DNA from: an uncultured Oscillospiraceae bacterium
GTDB lineage: Bacteria > Bacillota > Clostridia > Oscillospirales > Acutalibacteraceae
Length of the DNA stretch: 64,000 nucleotides
Reading direction: 5' to 3'
Assembly: GCA_900549825.1 (NCBI GenBank)
Contig: URQB01000004.1
Span: forward strand, 1-64,000
Position 1 is the stretch's first letter; every line of letters begins with the position of its first letter. Below are positions 1-7,312 of the stretch, piece by piece. The position numbers and the translations under genes are program-made. The notes below the pieces were generated by a model, which worked only from the letters and a program-made list of their open reading frames with translations, was not told the origin of the DNA and did not search any database.

Positions 1-121
1 GGCAAATACGGCAGCTAATCGAAATCAGATACAATGGGCCGGGTCTGTGACTGTATGGGCGCAGGTCTGACCTATTCATGTGGTTTTGATAGCCAGGAAT
101 GTTCAGGAAGGAGCTGATATT

Positions 122-337
122 ATGGAAAATGTAACTACTGCTGGCGGAGCCGGAACATTGGTAGATATTCGGGACGTTACGGTTGACAGGGAGCTTTCCC
201 GTGAGGACCGGATTGCAGAATTTGTCCGTCAGATTAAAAACCCTTACCGTTTCAAATGCGGGCGGTTTACCGTCCATGCCAGTTTTGCCTCCGGTGGAGC
301 CACCCTGGAGGAATGTATCAAGGGAATCCTGCGATAA
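122..337 (+). CDS. Small accessory protein of mobile element, DUF6870-like
   Basis: This is a 71-residue protein. The ATG at 122 is chosen because an AAGGAGC Shine-Dalgarno site lies just upstream; a GTG at 80 is in frame but has no such site. The sequence contains LVDIRDV, then FVRQIKNPYRFKCG and a C-terminal TLEECIKGIL. From memory this order resembles the DUF6870 family, small proteins commonly found beside serine recombinases in Clostridia integrative elements; the family call was not searched. No catalytic motif is visible. It precedes the recombinase trio by about 140 bases and probably belongs to the same element. Function is unknown. Confidence 0.6.
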   Translation: MENVTTAGGAGTLVDIRDVTVDRELSREDRIAEFVRQIKNPYRFKCGRFTVHASFASGGATLEECIKGILR

Positions 338-474
338 GCCGGATATTTTCCAGAAAAGGGCTGACTTTCCCGCGAAGTCGTGATAGAATAAGAATCGGAA
401 AAGGAATTGAATACGGCATAGCCACACTTCTTGAATTGCGGGGATTTTTCTGCGCAACGAAAGGAGTGTTTTTT

Positions 475-2103
475 ATGCAGGTTTACAAAACGATTAAGTA
501 TATCCGTCTTTCTTATACGGATGACAAGTCAGTGGAAAGTGACAGCGTTGCCAACCAGCGGCGGCTGATTGATGACTACATTGCCCGGCACCCGGAAATT
601 GAGGTCGTGGCGGAAAAGATTGACGATGGTTATAGCGGCGTCCTTTTTGACCGTCCGGCCTTCCAGGAAATGATGCGGATGATTGAGCAGGGAGAAGCCA
701 ACTGTGTGATTGTAAAGGATCTCTCCCGTTTGGGACGGGAGTATATAGAGACCGGCCGCTATATGCGCCGGGTATTCCCGGCCTACGGCGTCCGCTTTAT
801 CGCCATCAATGATAACGTGGACACGGAAAATGACTCTGCAGATGATCTTACAGTATCCGTCAAAAATATTATGAATGAGGCATACAGCCGGGATATTTCC
901 GTAAAGACCCGGAGCGCCCTGGATGTAAAACGCCGCAGCGGTGATTTTGTCGGAGCCTTTCCCATTTACGGTTATGTGAAAACTGGCGACAAACATAAAG
1001 GTCTGGAAGTTGACGAATATGCCGCGGGCGTGGTACGGGATATTTTCAGAAAACGGCTGGAAGGATTCAGCGCTTCCCATATTGCGGACGAGCTGAACCG
1101 GATGGGCATTCTCTCCCCTCTGGCTTATAAACGCAATCACGGGATGCCCCATGCCAAAGGCGGCTATACGGACCGCAAGGACTGTAAATGGTCCGCCACT
1201 ACCATTATCCGTATTTTGCAGGATGAAACCTACACCGGAACGCTGGTCCAGGGAAAACAGACGACGCCCCACTTCAAGTTGAAAGAGCGTGAGGACAAGC
1301 CTTCTTCCGAATGGATTCGCGTGGAGGGCACCCATGAAGCGATTATCCAGAAACATGATTTTGACCTGGTGCAGAGGCTTCGCCGGATTGACACCCGGAC
1401 TTCCCCAAAATCAGATAAAGTATATCTGTTCTCTGGCATTTTGATCTGCGGGTGCTGCGGCTGCCGCATGACCCGCAAGACGAACCGTTATAAGGACAAG
1501 GAATACCACTACTACTATTGTCCGACCGGAAAGAAGAACGGCTGCACTTCCTCCGTCATGTTAAAGGAAACGGATCTGATCGAGTGCGTGCAGGACAGCT
1601 TAAAGGGCCATATTGAAAATATAGCTTCCCTTGATGCGCTGTTGTCCAGTATCAGCCAGGAACGGATCAACCGGGAACTTGTTCAGGAATATACCGTGCA
1701 GATCAAGGCAAACGAAAAACAGCGGGCGCAGATTGAGGGCTTCAAAACAAAGCTCTATGAAAATCTGGTAAGCGGGATTCTTACCAAAGAAGAATATCTT
1801 TCCTATAAGCGGAAATACAATGCCGACATTGAACTTCTGCAAAAAGCGATTGCTGAATGGGAAGAACGCCTGACGGATGTACTGGAGAACCGCAGCGAGC
1901 GGAATCGTTGGATCAATCATTTTATGCAGTTCTCCACAATGGAAGAAATTGACCGAAGGGCTGTCATGCAACTTATCCGCAGTATTCGCGTGATCGGCAA
2001 GGACGAGTTACATATTGAATTTAACTATCAGGATGAATATAAAAAGGCCGTCACACTGGCAGAGCAGATCGCGGAACAGGCTGCAGAAAGGAAGGTAAGT
2101 TAA
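475..2103 (+). CDS. Large serine recombinase (first of three)
   Basis: Site-specific recombinase of 542 residues that would cut and rejoin DNA at attachment sites. The resolvase domain is N-terminal, with the likely nucleophile Ser13 in YIRLS, an ESDSVANQ segment, and the KDLSRLGRE helix near residue 82. A recombinase domain follows, then a zinc ribbon (CGCCGC, with further Cys in YYCPTGKKNGC) and a charged, probably coiled-coil C-terminus. The ATG at 475 is chosen because AAAGGAG precedes it and the protein begins directly with the catalytic strand. The stop codon abuts the ATG of the second recombinase, so the two are cotranscribed. It is intact, with no frameshift. Confidence 0.93.
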   Translation: MQVYKTIKYIRLSYTDDKSVESDSVANQRRLIDDYIARHPEIEVVAEKIDDGYSGVLFDRPAFQEMMRMIEQGEANCVIVKDLSRLGREYIETGRYMRRVFPAYGVRFIAINDNVDTENDSADDLTVSVKNIMNEAYSRDISVKTRSALDVKRRSGDFVGAFPIYGYVKTGDKHKGLEVDEYAAGVVRDIFRKRLEGFSASHIADELNRMGILSPLAYKRNHGMPHAKGGYTDRKDCKWSATTIIRILQDETYTGTLVQGKQTTPHFKLKEREDKPSSEWIRVEGTHEAIIQKHDFDLVQRLRRIDTRTSPKSDKVYLFSGILICGCCGCRMTRKTNRYKDKEYHYYYCPTGKKNGCTSSVMLKETDLIECVQDSLKGHIENIASLDALLSSISQERINRELVQEYTVQIKANEKQRAQIEGFKTKLYENLVSGILTKEEYLSYKRKYNADIELLQKAIAEWEERLTDVLENRSERNRWINHFMQFSTMEEIDRRAVMQLIRSIRVIGKDELHIEFNYQDEYKKAVTLAEQIAEQAAERKVS

Positions 2104-3738
2104 ATGGCAAGAAAAAGCAGGAAACAGGCGGAAACTCCTATGCCAGCTCCGTCCTTATATGTATATGTGGCACTGTATATCCGGCTTTCTGTGGAGGATA
2201 ACAAGAAACGGGGCTGTTCTGTGGAAAATCAAAAGCTGGTGTTGAATGATTATCTAGCGGATAAACCGGATTTTGTAGTCTATGACACATATATCGACAA
2301 CGGCCTGACAGGTACAAACTTCCACCGTCCCGGATTCCAGCAGATGCTTTCGGATATTGAAGCGGGCCACATCAACTGTGTGATCGTCAAAGACCTTTCC
2401 AGGCTGGGGCGCAATTCCATTGATACCGGCTATTATATTGAACAGTATTTTTACGCACACAATGTCCGTTTTATTGCGGTCACGGATCAGTTTGACACGG
2501 CGGACCCCGGCAACCTCCATGGAGGCATTATGCTTCCCCTGAAAAATATGATAAACGAAGCTTATTCCCTGGATATTGGCAGAAAAATTAAGGCGCAGGC
2601 ACGGCAGGCCATGAAAGACGGTGATTATATCGGAGCACGGGCACCCTATGGCTACCGGAAAGACCCGGATAACTGTCATAAGTTGCTGATTGACGAGGAA
2701 ACGGCTCCTGTCGTGAAACAGATTTTTGATTGGGCTTATGAGCGTGTGGCGCTGAACCGCATCGTCCGTAATCTCAATGAAATGGGAATTGCGGCGCCAA
2801 GCCACTACAAGAAATCTACCGGTGAGATTACCAGCCCCGGTCTGATCGGCAGCGGGAAATGGCAGACCCGCACGGTAATGAAGATTCTGGAAAGCGAGGT
2901 TTATACCGGCGATCTGGTGCAGGGCAAAACAAAGATGGTGGATCACCAGCAGGTCAAGGCTGGAAAGGATAATCTGATTGTCGCAAAATGCACCCATGAA
3001 CCGATTATTAGCCACGAACTTTTTACTGTGGTACAGGAATACCGGAAGCAGGTGTGTGAGGAAAGCAGGGCGAAACCGAAAAATCCATATACGCCTAATA
3101 TTTTTAAGAGGAAGGTGTTCTGTGCGGACTGTGGCAGAAGCCTCCACCGGCAGCGGGCGGAACGTAAGAAAGGCACGGATATTTATTGGTTCCATTGTCT
3201 TACGAACAGCCGTGTAGCCAAAGATACCTGTAAAGGCGTGATGATACAGGAGACAGAGCTGATTGCAACTGTCACCGCTATTTTAGAAAAAGAGCTGTCT
3301 GTTGCTTTGGGTATGTCTCTCCCTCTCTTTCAGTTAGAAGCACGGCAGAAACAGAAAAAAGACGGACTGAAATTCCAGATGTCTGCCAAACGGCAGGATA
3401 TAGAGAAACAGCGGCGTCTGATTCGCGGGCTGTATGAAAATTTCGTACAGGGCATTTTAACCAGCGAGGAATATTTTGAACTGAAAGCAGGTTACGAGGA
3501 ATCTATCACTGTTCTTTCCGGTGATATTGAGGCGCTTGAAAAAGGTATGGATGCCCTGGACGACCAGCTTGTACGCTACTGCGCAATGGAAAAAGACGCA
3601 AAATCACTGGCGCAGGACCATGTGCTGACGGCGGAACTGATTGAACGGCTGATTGACCGGATTGAGATCGACCACGAGCGGAATATCCGTGTTTCTTTCC
3701 GGTTTAAGAGCGAATTTCAGGGGGAGGCGATAAAATGA
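2104..3738 (+). CDS. Large serine recombinase (second of three)
   Basis: A 544-residue large serine recombinase. The probable nucleophile is Ser29 in ALYIRLSVED, followed by a CSVENQ segment and KDLSRLGRNSIDTG. A recombinase domain lies in the middle, then a zinc ribbon (CADCG, later HC and TCKG), then a long helical region rich in Lys, Gln and Glu. It starts immediately after the TAA of the first recombinase; an AAGGAAGG site lies inside the end of that gene. Its last four bases overlap the start of the third recombinase (ATGA), which indicates translational coupling. It is clearly related to, but well diverged from, its two neighbours, so the array is not a recent duplication. Confidence 0.93.
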   Translation: MARKSRKQAETPMPAPSLYVYVALYIRLSVEDNKKRGCSVENQKLVLNDYLADKPDFVVYDTYIDNGLTGTNFHRPGFQQMLSDIEAGHINCVIVKDLSRLGRNSIDTGYYIEQYFYAHNVRFIAVTDQFDTADPGNLHGGIMLPLKNMINEAYSLDIGRKIKAQARQAMKDGDYIGARAPYGYRKDPDNCHKLLIDEETAPVVKQIFDWAYERVALNRIVRNLNEMGIAAPSHYKKSTGEITSPGLIGSGKWQTRTVMKILESEVYTGDLVQGKTKMVDHQQVKAGKDNLIVAKCTHEPIISHELFTVVQEYRKQVCEESRAKPKNPYTPNIFKRKVFCADCGRSLHRQRAERKKGTDIYWFHCLTNSRVAKDTCKGVMIQETELIATVTAILEKELSVALGMSLPLFQLEARQKQKKDGLKFQMSAKRQDIEKQRRLIRGLYENFVQGILTSEEYFELKAGYEESITVLSGDIEALEKGMDALDDQLVRYCAMEKDAKSLAQDHVLTAELIERLIDRIEIDHERNIRVSFRFKSEFQGEAIK

Positions 3739-5279
3739 AGCAGAAATATGTGATTGCCCTTTATATCCGCCTGTCTGTGGAGGACTTCAAGACAGAAAGT
3801 TTAAGTATTCCCAACCAAAAGCTGCTCCTTCGGGAAAAGGCCATGTCGCTGCAGGAATGGGATAACAGCGAAGTCCTGGAATTTGTTGATAACGGCCATA
3901 CGGGAACAAATTTTGAACGTCCGGCAGTACAGGAACTTTTGGCAATGGTGCAGGCTGGAAAGATTGATTGTATTATTGTGAAGGATCTTTCCCGTTTTGG
4001 CCGCAACAGCATTGAGACCGGCTATTTCATTGAGCGGGTATTTCCGCTCTACCATACCCGGTTTATCTCTGTGAGCGACGATTTTGACACCGCCAATTTC
4101 AAAGGAGATACTGGAGGAATCGACATAGCTTTTAAGTATCTTATCAGCGAGTGTTACAGCCGGGATATGTCTATGAAAACGAAAAGTGCCAAATACGCAA
4201 AGATGCGCCGGGGCGAGTACCAGAGTGTCATTTGTCCTTATGGCTACCGCAAGAGCACAGACGGTCGCATGGAGCCGGACGAGGATGTGGAAGGGATAGT
4301 CCGGCAGATATTTGAATGGGCGGCTGATGGCAATACAGCCGCAGAGATCACGAGGAAACTGTACGCTCTGAATATTCCTACGCCTGGAGAATACCGGAGG
4401 GATAAAGGCAAAGATCACTACAATGTTTCCCGGACGCATGGCGTCTGGAACAGTTCAACGGTTTTGCGGATGCTGGAGGATCAGCGGTATATCGGCACCT
4501 ATGTGATCGGCAAGCGCAAGGTACAGGAGATTGGCAGCCGCCGCATGAAGCTAAAGGATGAAAGCGAGTGGTTCAAAATCCCAGACCACCACCCGGCAAT
4601 CGTAAGCAAGGAACTGTTTGAGAAAGCCAATGCTTCGATCAGGCGTTTCTCCCTTCCCAATAAAAAGCGGCGTGACTACCTTCTCCGTGGAAAAGTATTC
4701 TGCGGCTACTGCGACCATGCCATGTCGCTCAGGAATGATGCCTGGTTTTACTGCCGCCATTCCGAAGTGGCAGAAAATCTTCCTTGTCACGGAGTAAGGG
4801 TAAAAATGGCTGATCTGGAGCAGGCGGTTCTTGAAACAATCCGGGCACAGATGTGTCCGGCGCTGGGAATTGACAGTAGCAAAGACAAGCTAGATTTGCA
4901 GACGGTTCAGCAGGCCGAGCATGAAGATAAACTGCGCTCTATCCAGGACAGCAAACGGCAGCTCTATGAACAGTACGCACTTGGGGAGATTGACCTGGAA
5001 ACCTACCGGGAACGAAAAGCGGAATATGATGCCGAGCTGGTGCAGGCAAAGAATGTCCATGCCTCTATTACCGCACAGACCAAACAGATACAAAGCGATT
5101 ACGAGGCAAGACTGAAACAGCGTGAAATCGTTCAGGAAGTAGGCAGCGCCGACACTCTGACGCAGGCCTTGATTGACCGGCTTATCAATAAAGTCTATAT
5201 CTTTCCGGGAGACCGGATTGAGATTGAGTATGTGACACAGGACTTTTTAGAAATAGAAAAACCGGAAAAGGAGGCATGA
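3735..5279 (+). CDS. Large serine recombinase (third of three)
   Basis: A 514-residue large serine recombinase. The nucleophile is probably Ser14 in ALYIRLSVED; SIPNQKLLL and KDLSRFGRNSIETG follow. The zinc ribbon is visible as CGYCD with later YCRH and PCHG, and a helical C-terminus comes after it. The start overlaps the stop of the second recombinase by four bases. A strong AAAAGGAGG site at the very end of this gene serves another reading frame starting at 5276, which runs out of the element into the chromosomal E2 remnant. Serine-recombinase triplets are reported in some Firmicutes integrative elements; which member catalyses integration or excision cannot be told from sequence. Confidence 0.93.
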   Translation: MKQKYVIALYIRLSVEDFKTESLSIPNQKLLLREKAMSLQEWDNSEVLEFVDNGHTGTNFERPAVQELLAMVQAGKIDCIIVKDLSRFGRNSIETGYFIERVFPLYHTRFISVSDDFDTANFKGDTGGIDIAFKYLISECYSRDMSMKTKSAKYAKMRRGEYQSVICPYGYRKSTDGRMEPDEDVEGIVRQIFEWAADGNTAAEITRKLYALNIPTPGEYRRDKGKDHYNVSRTHGVWNSSTVLRMLEDQRYIGTYVIGKRKVQEIGSRRMKLKDESEWFKIPDHHPAIVSKELFEKANASIRRFSLPNKKRRDYLLRGKVFCGYCDHAMSLRNDAWFYCRHSEVAENLPCHGVRVKMADLEQAVLETIRAQMCPALGIDSSKDKLDLQTVQQAEHEDKLRSIQDSKRQLYEQYALGEIDLETYRERKAEYDAELVQAKNVHASITAQTKQIQSDYEARLKQREIVQEVGSADTLTQALIDRLINKVYIFPGDRIEIEYVTQDFLEIEKPEKEA

Positions 5280-5653
5280 GCCATGAACACCGTATGGAAC
5301 AGCTACGGGCAGCTATGCGGCTGCCCGGAAATCTTCAAAAAAAGTTATATATTTTTTGTCGTGGGCTTGACATACGGGTGTCCAATATCGGGAGTATTTA
5401 CAGGGAGCAGCACGGCGCGACAGCTCTGCTCGAGATTGTGCCTCCGCAGATTTTTGCGGTAGCAGTCGGTGCGCTGCAGGAGAAGCCGGGCGTTTATACC
5501 GATCCAAACGGAATCAAGCAGATTGGGATCCGTCAAGTCATGCCGCTGTGCCTTGCGTTCGATCACCGGGCAGTCGATTTTGAAGCACTGGTTCCCTTTA
5601 TGCGGACGATGGACCGGCTCTTTGCCCATCCTGCCATTATACACCAGTGGTAA
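5276..5653 (+). pseudogene. C-terminal remnant of 2-oxoacid dehydrogenase E2-like acyltransferase, cut by the mobile element
   Basis: From about 5375 the frame reads RVSNIGSIYREQHGATA, then EIVPPQIFAVAVGA, then LAFDHRAVDF, and ends at the natural stop after PAIIHQW. This is the order seen at the C-terminus of the E2 catalytic domain (SNLG, NPPQ, the DHR active-site motif). The Gly usual after the last Asp is Phe here. The N-terminal part of the enzyme is absent. Codons before 5375 come from the element end and are not homologous. An ATG at 5276, overlapping the recombinase stop and preceded by GGAGG, makes one 125-codon frame, so a chimeric peptide could be translated. The E2 identity rests on motif recognition. 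Confidence 0.62.
5283..5375. other. Probable right end (attachment junction) of the serine-recombinase element
   Basis: The last element gene stops at 5279 and recognisable chromosomal coding sequence resumes at about 5375, so the crossover point lies between. The stretch contains an 8-bp-stem hairpin (CGGGCAGC at 5306-5313, GCTGCCCG at 5320-5327) and an A-tract/T-tract segment at 5336-5358. Serine recombinases leave only a 2-bp core, so the exact point cannot be read without the left end, which is outside the window. Confidence 0.5.
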
Positions 5654-5689
5654 GGAATGGTCCTGGACTGAAATCTCAAACGGCTGGTG

Positions 5690-5821
5690 TATCTGAAAAG
5701 CGATGGAATCCCCATAGATATGCTGGATCAGAACGATCTGGAACAGCACCACGGGATCGATCCCAGGCCGCCCATTGTCTTCACTCTCTTCTATGATACC
5801 CAAAAAGGCCGCTGATCCCAA
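5690..5821 (-). pseudogene. Remnant of IS1182-type transposase, N-terminal part
   Basis: On the minus strand the frame contains SEDNGRPGIDPVVLFQ followed by IVLIQHIYG, which matches the conserved N-terminal block of IS1182-family transposases as I know it. Just after IYG the frame shifts: removing one G from the GGGG run near 5713 restores IPSL, the usual continuation. Only about 45 codons remain, and no terminal repeats or catalytic DDE residues are present. It is dead, and marks an older insertion next to the E2 remnant. Confidence 0.6.
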
Positions 5822-5839
5822 CCTTTTTCGACAGACTGT

Positions 5840-5877
5840 AAAAAGAACCGGAAGCTTTGCTGCTTCCGGTTCTTTTT
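5840..5877. terminator. Bidirectional intrinsic terminator
   Basis: A perfect stem AAAAAGAACCGGAAGC / GCTTCCGGTTCTTTTT with a six-base loop. Flanking A and T runs let it act in both directions; it lies 13 bases past the end of prs and closes the E2-remnant side. Confidence 0.9.
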
Positions 5878-5890
5878 AATATTGAAATAT

Positions 5891-7090
5891 TTATGGCTTT
5901 GCGTTCGCCTCGTGAACCTCATAGCCGCGCTTTTTCAGAAAATTGTAGATTCGGTCAGAGGGGTTAAGCAGCTTGCTGATCGACATATCGTGATTCAGCG
6001 TATCAATGATATAAGCGATATATTTGGACATTTCCACTTCCGTATACCATTCCCTATGTAACAGCTCAGGCGTGCGGTAGATCAGATTGGTTGTAAAGAC
6101 GCGATAGAAAAGTCCTTCCTCATAGGCTGTATCGAACACCTCCAGACCATTGCAGAAAAGGCCGAACGCAGCACAGATAAAAATGCGGTTTGCCTTCAGG
6201 TCCTTCAGCTTTTTCGCCACTTCGATCATGGACTCACCGGAAGAGATCATATCGTCGACGATGATAACATCCTTGCCCTCTACATTGTCACCGAGGAATT
6301 CATGCGCCAGAATCGGATTGCGTCCATCAACGATGCGGGAAAAATCACGCCGCTTATAGAACATGCCGAGGTCAAGGCCCAAAACGGTTGCATAATAGAT
6401 GCAGCGAGACATGCCGCCCTCGTCCGGAGAGATAATCATCAGATGTTCGCGGTCGATTTTCAGGTTATCTACATGATTGACCAGCGCCTTGATCATCTGA
6501 TATGCCGGCTGGACATTTTCAAAGCCCTTGAGCGGAATCGCATTCTGTACGCGCGGGTCATGTGCGTCAAAGGTGATGATATTATCCACACCCATCATAT
6601 TGCACAGCTCCTGCAGAGCCAGCGCGCAGTCGAGAGACTCGCGGGCAGAGCGTTTGTGCTGGCGGCCTTCATACAGCATCGGCATGATCACCGTAATGCG
6701 GTGTGCTTTGCCGCCGATGGCCGCGATCACGCGCTTCAGGTTTGCATAATGCTCGTCCGGGCTCATCGGCACCGTTTGACCGTACATCTTGTAAGTCACA
6801 CCGTAATGAAACATATCGGCCACAATAAAAATGTCGTAGCCCCGTACGGACTGCGAAATGGATGCTTTGGCCTCGCCCGTTCCAAAGCGGGGAAAGCTGA
6901 CCTTCATCAAGTAGGTCGGCTTCTGATAACCGGAAAACGCGATTGTTGTTTTATGCTCGCTTTCCCGTTTTTCACGCCATTCTACGATATAGCGGTCAAT
7001 TTTGCGCCCGATTTCTTCACAGCCCGGCAGCGTAATGATCCCCAGCTTGCCAAAAGGGATTGAACTGAATTCGTCCATATTATCCGGCAT
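5891..7090 (-). CDS. prs: Ribose-phosphate pyrophosphokinase (PRPP synthase)
   Basis: Makes PRPP from ribose 5-phosphate and ATP for nucleotide, His and Trp synthesis; upp at the far end of the window uses PRPP. It has 399 residues, longer than the usual roughly 315, with an N-terminal extension and insertions. The PRPP-binding signature DVIIVDDMISSGES is at residues 274-287. The metal-binding segment TFDAHDP is near 174, and a flexible catalytic-loop equivalent, YEGRQHKRSARES, near 140. The ATG at 7090 has an AGGAGG site six bases upstream on the minus strand. It appears monocistronic, between two terminator hairpins. The assignment is firm despite the divergent length. Confidence 0.92.
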   Translation of the reverse strand: MPDNMDEFSSIPFGKLGIITLPGCEEIGRKIDRYIVEWREKRESEHKTTIAFSGYQKPTYLMKVSFPRFGTGEAKASISQSVRGYDIFIVADMFHYGVTYKMYGQTVPMSPDEHYANLKRVIAAIGGKAHRITVIMPMLYEGRQHKRSARESLDCALALQELCNMMGVDNIITFDAHDPRVQNAIPLKGFENVQPAYQMIKALVNHVDNLKIDREHLMIISPDEGGMSRCIYYATVLGLDLGMFYKRRDFSRIVDGRNPILAHEFLGDNVEGKDVIIVDDMISSGESMIEVAKKLKDLKANRIFICAAFGLFCNGLEVFDTAYEEGLFYRVFTTNLIYRTPELLHREWYTEVEMSKYIAYIIDTLNHDMSISKLLNPSDRIYNFLKKRGYEVHEANAKP

Positions 7091-7212
7091 GCTTTACAAC
7101 CTCCTAAATCTAGTACACACAGCCTTTCTTCTATTTCATATTTTACATTATTTTAAGACCTTTGCAAAGAGATGCATGGAATATGGTATGAAAAATTATC
7201 TTTCACATCACT

Positions 7213-7245
7213 AAGAGGTTTTGTCCAAATATGACAAAACCTCTT
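7213..7245. terminator. Intrinsic terminator between yfhO-type gene and prs
   Basis: A 13-bp perfect stem AAGAGGTTTTGTC / GACAAAACCTCTT with a seven-base loop. It lies 68 bases past the stop of the minus-strand membrane protein gene, so it probably ends that transcript; the T-run is better on the plus strand. Confidence 0.7.
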
Positions 7246-7312
7246 TATTTCCTACAAAGTGAAACAGGTCACAGAACAGGCCTTTTGGAAGCAGGCCCTT
7301 TGCGCTCATTTT

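Noticed and set aside
5283..5460. A second small frame from ATG 5283 after the third recombinase
   Set aside because: Beyond the element edge it reads the E2 remnant out of frame, so it is not a conserved gene; the ATG at 5276 frame matches E2.
6302..7063. A 253-codon plus-strand frame opposite prs
   Set aside because: Antisense shadow of prs; no start site and no known domain.
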